This document shows positions 25,318-38,040 of a stretch of 64,000 nt of DNA, one piece after another (position 1 is the stretch's first letter; every line of letters begins with the position of its first letter). The translations under genes were made by a program, and so were the position numbers. A model generated the notes under the pieces. That model had not been told where the DNA came from, did no database searches, and saw only the letters and a program-made list of their open reading frames with translations. Source of the DNA: Cristatella mucedo (taxonomy: Eukaryota; Bryozoa; Phylactolaemata; Cristatellidae); assembly GCA_009760855.2 (NCBI GenBank), contig WPIO01000001.1:7570001-7634000 (forward strand), given 5' to 3'.

Positions 25318-28300
25318 CACACACAGATAGTCTACAGTTCAATGAAAGTCTCGGCAGCAGTTTTGCCTCTCAACTTCTCGTAACAGCTGCCGATATCACA
25401 GGCGTCTCGGCAGCAAACAATCTCGGGTGCATCTAGGAGGACTCGAACTCGTGAACTGGGTTTCAATCTGCTGCTAGACTATATCACTGGGCTAGTCTTT
25501 TTCTGTGCTGTCAGTCACCGTGTACCCCATCCAGACGACCCAGCTTCATCGCAATGCGACCTAGCCTTTGGCTTGCGCTGCTGCATCTGCCATCGGTATG
25601 AAAACAGGGACGTGAATATGGGCATGGCCGGCACCCATAGAAGCACTGCATCAAGTGGTGCATGGTTAAAAATGCCAGACCGTGTTCTCAACTTCAACTA
25701 CCATACCTTGCTTAAAAATGATAACACACGTGTCACCAATTTCGTCAGCATAAACGTGGTCGACATGACCAACTTCATCTGCAGTTGGTGGTGTCTACAA
25801 GACAAGAAAAAACATTGGCCATACTTTACACATTGTCACAAGTTACATTAACTCAGCCTATCCCCTAACAATGCCGGGAGTAACACAGCTGCACAACAAA
25901 ACGGCACATGGGAAATGTGGCACATGCTGCACGGCCAATCCACGAGACAAACCAGTAAGTCAGGCAAATTAACCATTACAAATCAAGTTCATATGTGATG
26001 TCACCTTTGACAGCTTGTCGCATGACAAGCACCCATATGAGGAATGGAGGACACATACAGCCAAGCTGGGCTGGTTACCATTACGGATAGCAAGAAGCCC
26101 AGCAAAGCGACGACACAATGAAGGTACTCACGACCCGTGGAAGAGCCGTGGCTCCAATGGCCTTGCAGAGTCTTCTCAGATCAAATTTGGACAGCAGACG
26201 TACCACCAGGAGTCCATACTTATTACAGTAATGCAGAGCAAGTTCGCCAACTTTGCCGCCGCTAACCACAATCTTGCAGCCGGCATTGACAATCCCCTTG
26301 ATTTGCTGCAACGTAAATGGCAGAACCATGGTCAGAACCTTGCAGGACGGAAGCAGGATTTAAAAAATAAGCCCAACGATAACCGACGAGCATGCAGACC
26401 TCTTCAATGAGAGTTTCTTCACCAGCACTAAAGTCCACGAGCTCCTTTGCAGTCTTTATCAACACGGTGCCCTGTCAAAAAAGAAGCAATTTGATTGCGC
26501 AAACCACCAGACTAGGTTACCCACATATTCTGTCTGCGATGTGTGATGGAGTGAAATGCACCACAATAAACAATACCTTAGTTTCTGTCTGCATGATATC
26601 TAAAGGACACGAATAGACGGCTACTTTGCAATTGTCAGCCCGGTTCACTTCGCCTTCGACTTGCCGTCGGAACACCATTCCGTTGACAATACTTGACGAA
26701 TAAATGCCACAGCCCTAAGAAACGAGTAGAGATATTTGTTGCAACACATGCACATATCCAACGTGCACGCATTAGCGAGCAGCAAATGCACAGTGCAGAG
26801 CAGCGACGCCTTCCTCACAATGCCACCTGATCGGAGCATGTAAATGTCATACACTACCGTGGCAACCCACACCTCTTTCTCATTGCAGCCAAGTGCAGAA
26901 AAATACAACGTGGTAATCTCCGGCAATGCACCCTGACAGCTAACATATCTCGATCAAAGAGTTTGCACCATCAGTTACCTACAGCCTACCAGTAGACGCT
27001 TAAGGGTAATCTAAAGCATGCAATACACATTAAGCTGACACAAGCAAAATAAGCACGGCAACCAGCCCTTCTGGAAATGTACATGCTTGCACATCTCTCC
27101 TTTTTTATCATGTATCTTAAGGTCAGGAAAGTTTCGAGGAAGAGTTGGTACAAAAAACCTTTTACCTCTGAGAAAGATCGTGTGATCACAGGCAACTGTG
27201 GACCAATCGCTTTTCAATTGAGCTATAGAGAATTGCACACACATTCACAGGAGCCTACACGGAAGCACAAGTGAAAACTCAGAGAAATACACCAGGACCA
27301 CTAGCGTCATCACCAAAGTACATGCAGAGAGTGAGAAACAGAATACTTGTTCTTGCCTCTTTACATCCGACTTTAGGCAAGAGGGAAAATTACAGACGGG
27401 CATTAACCGCGGGCTGCAGGTTGAGGGAAATATGCATGGCATGTGCAAGCAGCACTGCCGGATGGATTTTAGCCAGGATTTTGCAGTTTGTAACCAAAGA
27501 CGCCGATAGTCTTGCTGCTCATACTTCATAGGCATATGGTAAAGTGAGGTTCTTGGCACTTGCATAAAGTGGCAGGAACTAGATTACATGGAAATACAAG
27601 AACAAATAATACTCTAAAGTAGCATAAAATCATGTGTGCTATTTCAAAGAAAAAAGTCAAGATTCCAGGTTTCAAAAGATAAATGGTCGGACAGGTTTTA
27701 CTATACTTGTCATCAAACGTCCTGGAGCTTTATCTCCAGCAATCATGGCCATTATAGCAAAACCTATCTGACCAAAATAGGAAATAACCTAACATCGTGA
27801 TGCAGAGGCAGAGTTAAATCGACATCTGCAATTTCACTCTAAATATGTAAAGTATTGGCCGAGTTATGGAATTTACAAGGTACGAAACTACATTGAAAAT
27901 GAAGCTTTTGCCAAATCACAAGCATGCACCTCAACAAGCTTCACACATTTCCTTCGATCTACAAAGGTCGAACAAGTTGGGATACAAGTCGCATATGATG
28001 AAGAGATAGGTAAATTTGTTATTTGTAGATGTTACTTACGGTTTTTATCCGGGTTGGACATGGTCTGCACAACCATTTTTTTGTTTAATGTGGAAGTCGT
28101 CAGAACTTCCGATCCCATTTCTAACATATCTTTTGATTGATACTCTAATAAAAAAATATTCGACTGTCGGACCAATTTTGTAAATATTTTCTTGACTTGC
28201 CCCTAAAGCGTGAGCAGTTTTAACACATTCAATTTGAGAAGGTTTGCTGCCATCAAAGTGCAAATGTTGGCAATAGGAAGTTGTGATTCTGAGATACTGA

Positions 28301-31300
28301 AGGGCACCAGGGAATCAAAGAACAAGTATAATCGTGGTTTATCTTTATTAAACTGAAAGCCTTAATTTATTTGACAATTACATCGGCAAGAGAGAGAGTA
28401 TAAATTGTAAAAATAAAGGGACTTAAAACAGAACCAAGGGGTATCTCATATTCTAAAGGCTCACTGGAAGACAGCTGACATCTATGCTCTGAGAGCTCTC
28501 ACTGAGAATGGACCTAAATAGTTGCAGTGAAGTGCTCAGTGATGATGCCAAGGTGAGACAAGAGGCACCAAAGAAAAATTTGGTGATCGATAGTACCAAA
28601 ACCTGCCGAAAAAACCAGTTGAATTAGCAGCGAGACCACTTAAGTAGACATTCCCGAGGTCATTATACACTCATAGCACTGTTGGACGCCATAGAATCAT
28701 TTTCTCTAAAACCTGACAGAACTAACTTGCTATGTTTAATGTTTTGAAATAAGAATAACTAGGTTGCCAATATCTTTGCAATGCTTTTTGATAGGAAAAT
28801 AGCAATAGGACACTGGGCAGAAGTTCCCCAGGTCTAGTATTGACTTCTTCAGTGGCCCGAAAAAAGTGTCAGCAAAAAATGCTGAGACAAAACATGAGGC
28901 CAAGGACACACCGATTACGTTAAGTATTCAGGGCAGTAATAAATCTAGTCATCCAAGAAAAACAATTGGTGAGCAGTCTAGAGAGCTAGCAGTCTTCTGA
29001 GAGTGGGAGGCAAATTTTCGATATGAAGTCAGCAGGGGCAGGCTTGAAGGCTGACACTGAGGTAGAGCAAAGATTGAAGAGTCCACACGGAATCTCTTAC
29101 ATTGTCTACCTTGCTTGCTGACAAAGAAGTTAGAAAAATGATCTGCTAGATCACCGAAATATCTAAGTATGGTTCTGACTAAGGAGCAGTTAGGGAGAGA
29201 GTTGATGGTTCATAGCAATTGAGAACAAAAGAAGAACGATCAGGAAGCCCTAATCAATCCCACATAAGAGAGACCCAAAGTAATCAAGGTGCTGATCATA
29301 ACGAAAGACACCACCTGTCTAAGATGAAACTTTAAGGTAAGACACATTGATAACCAAACTGCCATAGATACTAATTTGTACTAACAGCTAAATGTGTTTA
29401 AGAGTTTGGTTTGAATTAAAATCTTCACGATGCAGACACATTGACATTCTAACTGAAATTGATCAGAAAAACAACCTTCACCTATACTTATAATCCATAC
29501 TCTGTCAAACGATAAGGAAGCTGCAAAGCCATTTTGTGTTTAAAGCCATTTCTGAAATTTGCATGCTGGAACTTAATCATTTCATTCATGAAATACTGGA
29601 AATTAGAACCAGCATGCAACACATTCACAACTCGAAAAATTGCAAACAGTCAGTTGATCAGTAACAACAACAGTCCGGCAACCATATTTTTCACATTAAT
29701 TATCTCTAACAATAAGTCTCGCTCTCACTGCTAACTATTACGCCCACTAGCAAGTCAAACTTACCAGCAGCATTAATGATCACTAGCATACCATCCCAAA
29801 TGAAGCAGACACGAAGAATGGCTCAAAATCTTCCGGGTTGAACCTGACACTATATATCTGTTCTGCCTCCCCCCTCTCAGGCAGCAGCATTATTAAGGCT
29901 TTAATCTTATCCAGCCCACAGCGATAGCTGAAACCTTTTAATTGGGCAGGAGTTGCCAGGACGGCCAATCGTAGGTGTTATGCTACGACACCACTACTTC
30001 GAAGGGGTGCTACCCCCAGGCAGACACCTTAAGCCCTTGACCCAACTGTAAGAAGAAAGCCGATCATCAAAACAAAACACTAAAGAGTCAAGTCAAAGTA
30101 AGTAAAGGTCGGCTGATTCAACAGCCTCATTTATAATGGAAGAAAAGAGCGTTATCGGCCATTACCCCACTCTCACCAGACAATAGAGGATAGCCTGCAG
30201 AAAGACCCAAACCATCGACCGGGGTAGTGAACTAATTACAAGCACAGTAACAATACAACCACCGTGTTCAAAAAGCACAGCCAACGTACCATTATTTTAC
30301 AGACTCGGACATTGTCAACATTGAAACTCTTTTGATGATCTGGTAACACAGCCACTGAAAACAAAAAATACAACCATCAAAACTTGCACAAGGGGGGGGG
30401 CAAAAATATCATTCTTGCTGAGGCATCTTCTGTAGACTAAATCACATAGGGAAGGAGAAACAGGAAGAGAATACAAGAAGGACAGGCACCAACTAACAAG
30501 CAAATGAGGCTAAATCCTCAATATTTCGGCAAGACCACTTTTACTATTCATGGCTCAGAGCACCGACGTCAAAGGACTTTGCATTTTCTTAGGACACAGA
30601 ACAACGTGTGTGCTGCTTTGATCACTGCTACCCCCCCCCCCCGAGAACAGAGGCCAATTTATAGCAAGCCAAAGCACCCAGGCCAGCTAAGAGTAGCTGC
30701 CTAGTCCACTGTCCAAGTAAAGTGAAATCTGCATCTTCAGCAGAGACCAGTTAATGGCACGCTAGAGGCACGGCTGCTCAAATGCAAAAGATGAACAAAC
30801 TAAACTTCAGGAGCTATTCAGTGAGCCTAACATTTAAAGGACACTTACTGTAAAAGAGTTTGGGCTCTCACCAAAAAGAGACATTATTCATATCATTCTT
30901 TGAGGATGCTTAATTATATCTGGGCATGACCGAGTGCTCATCGTGTGGCATTTCAAAAGCCCACACTCCATTTCGTCACACCCCTGGTTATTCAGTTGCA
31001 CTGCATAAACTCAATAGTCAAATTTCAATGTTTCATTTCTTTATAAGTAATAATGTTTGGCTATCCCCACAACAATTCGAAAACACGCTGAGATGCAAGA
31101 AACATGGATTCCAATGGAAGAGAATTTGCAAGATTGCAAGCCATTATTTGGGCTACAGGTGGCATCAACAACCCTTGCATTCAAGTGAGTTGCAGTTTCC
31201 CTTCACTGACCAATACTAGCAGCACACTTACTGCTGGATCGGCAGTACAACCACACAGAGGCTAAGACTATCATGGTTCTTAAGAGGATGCACAGAATTT

Positions 31301-34300
31301 GATGGGCATTCTAGCAAAGGGGGCCATCAGGCTTCCCCCCACCAACCACTGAAATAATGCAACGGCAGCTTTTCAGACTGATCTGGCCTTTTAGCCTTCA
31401 TGTGATTGGCTTACACAGCCAAGGCCACGGTTTGGCTCCCATCTTGGCAATGCCAATGTTTGATTCTACGTGCCTCCACAAAGCATATGTCTCTTGAGTC
31501 AACTTGTCGGCAGCGTGAGTGTAAACACGAACGAACTGGTTGATGCAGATCAAGAGAGGCCTGGGCATTATTTCACTTTGCTATTTCTCTGCTTCTGATC
31601 AAAGTCGTCTCACTGGCTTGATAATTGGCCTTCATTTGCTGCCCTTTCTGTTGTGCTGCCATGGATGTAAAACGAGGTGCCTCGAACCTACTTCCACAAT
31701 AGCTCAATGGAAGTGTCCTATCCCATTAACAAGGCTATCGGCTAGTTTTTAACGTTCTGTTACCGGGGTAACTTTCGAGTGAGGTCACGACATCCCATGA
31801 TGGGATGACATTTAAAAAGAAGCTAAAAACGCAACTGCTTCTCACAGACTTTGTTAGGTCCTTGTGATTTCTCATTTGTGCAGGGTTATGCATTCTGAAA
31901 CTGTGCATATTAACACTTAGCATCTGATCATGCTTCCTTTACAGCATATGTTAAGAAAGTGCCTAGAAAGAGATTAAGTTCGCTTTGGGTGCGAAACAAA
32001 TGTGTTATTAATATTATTATTATTATTACAAACAAGCTTGCCGGTAACCATGATTGCAGGCTTGCCCATAAACAGGAATGGCATGCACAAGCAGTACGGA
32101 TATAGAACAACCTCGTTACTGCACTACCAACAAAAGAGCATCCCTAGACCAACAAGACAGACCCCACTGTCTGACTTCGTATCGCATAACTAGCTTGATT
32201 TCAGCACAAGCCCACGGTAGCTGATATTGCAGGGCCAGGGCAGACAGCTACATGCCACGTCAAAGGAAACAGGCGTTGGCAGCTGCCAACCACGTAGCTC
32301 CACTGAGACGTCAAAAGCCAGCGCAAGTAAGACTACTTACAGCAGGCGTCGGCAATGAGACTGGCAAGGAAGTCCTCATTGCCATACTGCTTGCTCATTA
32401 GTGAGGTGCGAATGGGCCGAATCACATCTTCACGGTTCTTCAGATCCTTGACCGAGCCGCACGACAGACCTATAAGGAAATCAAGAGTGTGTACGCACCG
32501 AGTTCTATAGAGGAGATGCCTCGGCGTGAGGTTTGCCTGGCCAGCAAAGAGCTGCAGCGTAGCAGCAAAAGGACGATCGGTCCCGAAAAAAACGCTACGC
32601 ATACATAGCCTACATCAGCTGCCAAAACCACGGGCCAATGCGTACCTGGAAGGATCTCGTGTGCCTTCTTCAGTGCCATCTCATAGCCTTCTACGATCTC
32701 GGGAATGGACAAGCCCTGCAACAGCACACAGAAAGTTAGCCGGCAAACGCTAGAAATGCTAAAGGCCTGCACACACCATCCAAAGGTACCCCACTCCAGA
32801 ACGAAACGGCCCAAATTGACGGGCCCATTTTGCACTCGAAATAGCTAGCAAACTGCCACAACCTGACAAACGAAGTATGTCCATATGTTCACTTTCAAGT
32901 CCACACACGTTAGCCAGACGGAGACAACTCACCATTCTTAGAAGTCCGTCAGCGTTCTCGAGCAGGGCGCCGGCGAAGCAGATGACAAAGTTGGTGCCAT
33001 CACCTGCTTCCTGCTCTTGCTGCTGAGATGCCAAGACCAGCATCTTGGCTGCTGGATGTTGTACCTGCGACCAACAATGCGCTAGGCCCCACTCTGCACA
33101 ATGGCAGCAATCGCTTCCGACATGGCCTGTGCTGCGTGGCTGACTGACGTCCACACGCTGGCGCTGCATGGGGGGGGGGAAGTGACCAGTGGTCCGGGAT
33201 GTGGAGGGAAGGCATGCAGTGCAGCACAATGCCAAGTGACCTATGATCTGCGCACCTAGGAGTGTGCGCAGACCGTGGCCCGACTGCCGGGACAAAGCTG
33301 TGCCTGACCAGAGAGCAGGAACTGCATGCAGTGGGGCGTACCTCAAGCTCCTTGAGGATGGTTCCAGCGTCACTGGTCACGAAGAGCTTCTCCAAGTGGT
33401 TAATAATCATTTTGTTTTGACCTGCGAGTCAAAGGAACGGCAATCCTCAGCCAAGAAAAGCTCGAGGCAGCCCAATGGCTGCAAGCGTGTTGCGGCTGCT
33501 GCTCTCGCGGTCTCAGCCGGTCGCGCCTCGAGCGAGTGCATCACTGAGCCTGAAAGGTCGGCCACGTTACTCTCAAGCTCGAAGGTACACAGCGAACAGT
33601 CAGTACATTGCGCGAATGTACTGGGAGACGGTTTTGTGAGTCTTATCTTAGCCCAGGGGTAAGGTGCTCGCGAACCTCCACGACGCAGGTCGTGAGTTCG
33701 AGCTATGCAACAGGCAATCTTTTATTGCCCACTGCAAGTGCAGTGATAGCCGTTGAGATTCTTCTGGTGCTATATAAATGAGGCCGTTCGATTAGCTAAC
33801 CTTTACTTTGTTCTACATAAATAGGGCGGTTGGTGCGAGCAGCTCAACCGACAATTGAGAGATGCCCCATGCCTCAGGCTTACTCACTGAATTTGTGAAA
33901 TAAAAACATACAACCGCAGACCTATTTCGATAACACGAGTTGACTCGGAGTTCACTGCCACGCAGTCGCCAAATACACAGGATCCAGGAACAAAGCTACC
34001 TTTGTTAGCACTAAATATGGTAGGTGAGCTAAATACTCCACCAAAATAAGAAATTTCTTCAAATCCGATAAAATGGTGGCTTGCTGCCAGCTTAGACAAT
34101 CAAGAGAATGCCGTCTGCAGCAGCATCTAGGTGAATCCTGAGGGCTATGCACTAGCTGATATAGCATATATAACCGAGTGAAGCCACTGAGAAATTCCAC
34201 CTTAAGCCACTGCTAGTCTACCAGCCGTGCTAAGAGCAAGGTCTGGAGCAAACTTCGACATTTATATGTAACAGAGACTGACGGTATAGCAGTCATGCCC

Positions 34301-36351
34301 ATCTGGTAGAAAAACCCAATACCGAATGAGGGCATTTCGAGATGCTACTTATTTGACAGGAAGCAAGATCGATTCTAGGTATTTTTAATTTTTACTGCTT
34401 TGGTCATGGTTCAGTACCTGATAGAAAAGTTGTGCAAGGAGAAATGAACATTAACCCCTACATATTCAAAGAATGCTGGAGAACAACAGCAACTACACAA
34501 GTATAGTTCGATGTCTTCAGTGAAATGTCTTGTCCGCTTGAAAGAAGGGGAGGGTTACCCTTATTGCTTTTGGCCTGTCGATCAACTTTTTATCAGATCA
34601 AGCTTGACACCAAATTGCAAGTAAGAAAGCCACTGCGTCATACTACCGCATGAAATCCAGAAAGATAGAATATAAATATAATTATGCTTCTTTACTTTTT
34701 GCACTCAGAGAAAAGTTAGAATACCGCTAATATGCATTAATTTAATGACGTACAGGCAAGTGGGCCGGTCGCAGCAGCTGATGCAGCCGTCTATGGACAC
34801 TCGAGTGAAAAGCAATAGCGACTCCTTGCTTATGATAAGTAATAAGCATTCCATTAAACATGGGATGGAAGTCAAAGAACAAATTCGCCCAAATAACATA
34901 ATGCCTTTCACAAGGGTGTCTTTAAAAACCATGCATGCAACAGAAAAATAACGAAAGCATTTTTGAACCATAAAATTCATCTAAAAACGGTAGGTTTCCC
35001 GCCATGCTATTCTTGAAAACGACTACAGTGTTTTCGAAGGTACGTGGAAACGCAAGCAGTATTAGAATAACAATACACCGGCTATGCACATTTCCTAGCC
35101 ATACTCCCATCACCAATAGGCAAGCCTAAGACTATCTAGTTCACTGGCTTTACGAAGGGCTAAATGTGGGCTTTTCACCAAAGGGGACCTGTCAAGGTTG
35201 CTACTACTACACAATTACTTGTGGTGGGGTGCAACCTAAAGACGGTGGCTACGACCAAAATAGCATATAACAAAAAGAGACCAGGCTGCCATAGTATCAC
35301 ACTACCCTCGAGGTCAGACTAATAAAAGAGTGAATCCTTAGACATCATTTTGCTCGTGAGGGTTCACACTCAAAGCCTTCAAGCTACCACTGGGAAGCTA
35401 AGTGGCAAAGATACATGCGATTCGATGTCGACAAGATGAACGAGGTTTGTTTGCTCGGAATGAGGAAAAGGAGACACTTCTCCCCAGTAAGCACAAAGTG
35501 GCTTGTTTGGATTAGGCTAGGACGAGAGCGCACCGGACCCATGAAGATTAGACCAAAATCGAATGGGACGACGAGAGTAAATTCGCCATTTTCGTTAACT
35601 GAAAATGCATCTAGGAAGTAAGTCGTTGCTCAAATAAAGGGTTCAAATGACGTGTCTTTAGAAGGCGAAACTTTGTGGCAAAGGTGTCATAGACTAGGGC
35701 CGGTTCTTTAGCAGATACCTGGCATCATGACACAAGACGTTTGTTTATAAACTATTCCAGGAAGTTGCAGTAATTGAATATAAAATACAATTCACGTATT
35801 TGTAAGCCCCAAACAAAACTGATCACTATCCAGGTGCTTCACATACGCCACGGGGCTCGAGCCCACGACCAAAGGTGAGCACTTTGATCATGGTCATCAA
35901 AGATGAGCAATGAGCATCAGTGGAGATTATTTTCATTTCCAACAGGGCAGTGATCCTAAGCATACGTATAAACAAATTCAATATTTCTCTGCTACGCTGA
36001 TGACTTTAGTTAAGTGCCATTGCGCTAACGGAGTGGCCTTAACCTTGACACCAGGATTCCATCCAGTGTCTACAGGGTGGAGAGGATCGATGGCTCAGAG
36101 AGCAGCTGGGTCGTATCGCATGTAAAGAGTTGCTGCAAGCTATTTTCTATACTGCGCATAACTGCATGAGGTTGCACAAACGTTTCTTTTTATACACGAA
36201 TCAGAACTTTTTGAACCCAGCAGCCACTTTAGGGGGTCTTGCCAATACTTTTGAGTTCGAGTGCAATTTCTAATTCGAGTGTGTATATCCAAGTAGACCA
36301 CGTGATTCTATGCCTGCAGATTTGCATTAAACTCACCCAGGCATGTAAGCG

Positions 36352-36403
<52 letters not shown>

Positions 36404-38040
36404 ACGTGCATGCAGGTATCCAAATTTTGATGTAGTAGTACACAGTTTAGCATGCCAAAGAATCACACTCACATGCACCAGTAACAAATAAACGCAATTA
36501 TCATTTGCTGGTGCTAGCACACGGCGATGACTATGTCATGAGTGCATTTCTTGGCAAGAATCACCATTAACTTGAGGGCTGTGTACCCCACTACGATATC
36601 GGCATGGTTTGGAGAAGGGTCAATGCACTTCTTGCCATTGGCCTAGAGGCACAACCCCAGGTCGTTCTGCAGCTCACAATGTCCATCAGTTGGTGGCTTG
36701 TGTGTACAGTTGCCAAGCAAGCATCGTTGCAACTCAGGGTCCTATCTGGCAAGCAAGTGAGTGGTGCCGGCCACTTGACGTCGTTGCACTGCCAGGCAGA
36801 GAGGGCATGGGAAAGGGCACTTGGCACCGATGAACAGCCTGGACCGTGTGAGGGAAAAAAAGAACCGGCACCAAAGTCAAAACAAGGTCACGACACGAAG
36901 AGCATAAAAACTTGCACCTACTCGATCGAGGTGCAGGACAAAGGAGCAAGAGCCATTGTAGGACAGCTTCAGCGAGGCCACAACATGCACTCATAAAAGC
37001 TTTCCCATCCACGTGAGCAAACGCTAGTTGGCAAGGAGCAGCTCGCATGAACCACGCAGCAGCCTCTCACAGCCGGTCGCCCGGTGGGGACGATCGTGAC
37101 CGTCTACGAAGTTCGGCATTACCACGGTGTTGCTTGTGGGAATCTGAAGGTGCTGACCAGCACGGTTAAGAGGGATTCAAAGAGTAATAGGCACATACAT
37201 TACCTTACAAAGATGCTCTTCAGGAAACCGCTCTAGCCGGTCTCCTCCCGCCCCCGAATACACGCAGTTAAAGAGAAAAGCAGGTCAGTCGGAATCGTCC
37301 TCACAATTGCATTTGAACGAGACGTGCAACAAGAGTAGAAAAACAGCATCGATTTCGACAGCTACCCATTGAAAGCCTGCGATGGACTAGTCAGTAAAAC
37401 GGAGCTGGCAGGGATGAACGTCGCAGTAGAGGCGACCGGTGCACGAGCATTTAAGTTCAACGTTCGAGTACGGGTTTTATGGGAGCAGTCGGAGCAAAGG
37501 CCCGGATGCTGCAAAAAAATGAGAGGGTGCCGAACTGGTGAAAGAGGAATCGGCTGAGTTTAACACGTTGTGCGCGGATGATCTCTAGTGTCGTGGAAGC
37601 CTATCAGCCACAACGCCCTTGAGCATTACGCAGCGCTGAGGCCACTGACTTGCCAGCGTTGCTACGAGGGGATACGCTGGGTGAGGGGGGGGGGGTTAGC
37701 GCGAAAGAGACAAGCACTCACCGAGCGGGCCATAGCTCGTGCGCATAGTTTTTGCGAGCTCCTTGCACGCATCAATGTTCTTATACACTGCTTCCTCGAG
37801 GCCCGAGAAATGCTACAAGAAACGAGCAGAACTCAAATAAAACAGGTCAGTCGCTACGTGAATTGCTTACTCGCAGCAAAACGGCGCCTTCTCTAAGCAA
37901 GATGCGAAGAATGACGCACAAGAAGTGAACGATGTCAATGAAAATATCTTCATGACATAAAAAATATCATTATCATTAACCTTAGTTCCTTCTTTTAGCA
38001 TCTGGGCGAAGCCCGGAGCGCGTGGAACGTGCATAGCCAT
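15984..38040 (-). CDS. CCT8: T-complex protein 1 subunit theta (TRiC/CCT chaperonin), complete, 16 exons
   Basis: CCT8 is one of eight paralogous subunits of the cytosolic ATP-driven TRiC/CCT ring that folds actin, tubulin and other proteins. Exons in transcript order: 37981-38040, 37722-37812, 33342-33421, 32933-33064, 32646-32715, 32341-32469, 30290-30354, 26577-26714, 26400-26471, 26132-26305, 25707-25794, 21762-21949, 19887-19979, 17753-17824, 17281-17400, 15984-16055. All junctions are GT-AG and all phases agree, giving 1644 bases and 547 residues, the usual length for CCT8. Diagnostic segments are [20 protein letters not shown] (N-terminus), [30 protein letters not shown] (nucleotide-binding GPxG, residues 48-51), GDGTN with the catalytic Asp (98-102), [29 protein letters not shown] (from 412) and VLRVDQIIMAK near the acidic C-terminus. 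GPLG replaces the more common GPNG. Introns total about 20 kb and are full of transposon relics. Confidence 0.98.
18558..18603. repeat. Perfect 23-bp tandem duplication
   Basis: A 23-base unit beginning CCATGCTATAACAGC is present twice without mismatch (18558-18580, 18581-18603) in a CCT8 intron. Confidence 0.95.
18780..19475 (+). mobile_element. L2/CR1-type LINE 3' fragment in a CCT8 intron
   Basis: A translated block resembling [13 protein letters not shown], then [14 protein letters not shown], marks the end of an L2/CR1 reverse transcriptase. The fragment then runs to the conserved tail with TTGTAAAGCACCTAGATACAG. Stops and frameshifts are present. Confidence 0.8.
19485..19595 (-). mobile_element. 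LINE 3' tail, minus strand
   Basis: The segment starts (plus strand) with (AAT)n, then GCACTTGATAAAGTGCCC, AATCTCTTTCTAGGCGCTTT and TTTGCTGCAAAGGG. This is the reverse complement of the tail of the LINE at 10540-11155 and nearly identical to 48075-48150. Confidence 0.85.
20200..21150 (-). mobile_element. Tc1/mariner-like transposase relic in a CCT8 intron
   Basis: In minus-strand order there is an N-terminal helix-turn-helix region ending [12 protein letters not shown], a [20 protein letters not shown] block typical of Tc1 catalytic cores, and then [13 protein letters not shown]-like and WPSQSPDL-like segments in shifted frames. These are the expected order and motifs of a Tc1 transposase. 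Multiple stops and frameshifts show it is dead. I did not find convincing terminal inverted repeats. Confidence 0.85.
21506..21664 (-). mobile_element. tRNA-derived SINE, family B, minus strand
   Basis: The plus strand reads ATTCATTTGTATATAGCCC, TCAGATGCTTCATGCC, AGGCTCGAGCCCACGAC and GCAAGCACCTTAACCACTCGG, the same arrangement as 15689-15822. Confidence 0.75.
23650..24262 (-). mobile_element. pogo/Tigger-type transposase relic (DNA-binding half) in a CCT8 intron
   Basis: The minus-strand translation, across frameshifts, gives a first helix-turn-helix ([20 protein letters not shown]), a linker rich in Lys, and a CENP-B-type HTH ending [15 protein letters not shown]. These two DNA-binding domains in tandem characterise pogo/Tigger/jerky-type transposases. 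The DDE catalytic part was not recognised, so only the 5' half remains. Confidence 0.7.
25190..25325. repeat. (CA)n microsatellite
   Basis: About 130 bases of AC dinucleotides with a few interruptions, in a CCT8 intron. Confidence 0.98.
25425..25502 (-). mobile_element. tRNA-like fragment, possible SINE head
   Basis: The plus strand contains GGACTCGAACTCGTGA (box-B complement) and, further on, CACTGGGCTAGTC (box-A complement), as in the heads of the SINEs here. No clear SINE tail was identified. A true tRNA is unlikely because I could not fold matching stems. Confidence 0.35.
28050..29340 (-). mobile_element. L2/CR1-type LINE reverse-transcriptase relic in CCT8 intron 7
   Basis: In broken minus-strand frames the segment follows the copy at 40066-41160: a LNSYFKT-like block, [17 protein letters not shown], then an [11 protein letters not shown]-like block. 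It carries many stops and small indels and is older than the other copies. Confidence 0.65.
30106..30245 (-). mobile_element. tRNA-derived SINE, family A, minus strand
   Basis: The plus strand shows GGTCGGCTGATTCAACAGCC, CATTTATAATGG, a TTATCGGCCATTACC body and a decayed tRNA-like head. It lies 45 bases from CCT8 exon 7. Confidence 0.7.
31740..32032 (+). mobile_element. L2/CR1-type LINE 3' tail
   Basis: It has an ACATTTAAAAAGAAGCTAAA block (the TFKKKLK codons), then GTGCCTAGAAAGAGATTAAG and an (ATT)n end, as in the other LINE tails. It lies in CCT8 intron 6. Confidence 0.8.
33645..33805 (+). mobile_element. tRNA-derived SINE, family A, well preserved
   Basis: The head TAGCCCAGGGGTAAGGTGCTCG (box A) is followed by GGTCGTGAGTTCGAGC (box B), a body (TTATTGCCCACTGCAAGTG, GTGATAGCCGTT), and the tail TTCTGGTGCTATATAAATGA, GGCCGTTCGATTAGCTAAC. 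It is one of the clearest copies for defining the family at about 160 bases. Confidence 0.9.
35790..35905 (-). mobile_element. tRNA-derived SINE, family B, minus strand
   Basis: The plus strand reads TTCACGTATTTGTAAGCCCC, CAGGTGCTTCACATACGCC and GGGGCTCGAGCCCACGAC. It matches 15689-15822 block for block but is shorter at the head. Confidence 0.65.
35905..36125 (+). mobile_element. Tc1-like transposase fragment
   Basis: A short plus-strand open frame contains [17 protein letters not shown], the FQQDxDPKHT motif around the second catalytic Asp of Tc1 transposases. The frame decays after about 70 codons. It is separate from the relic at 20.2-21.2 kb and opposite in orientation. Confidence 0.65.
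36355..36401. repeat. (CA)n microsatellite
   Basis: About 22 AC dinucleotides in CCT8 intron 2. Confidence 0.97.

Noticed and set aside
32526-33662. Several open frames of 75-204 codons on both strands around CCT8 exons 3-6
   Set aside because: They are read-throughs of exons into introns or antisense shadows. The spliced CCT8 frame explains the conserved residues.
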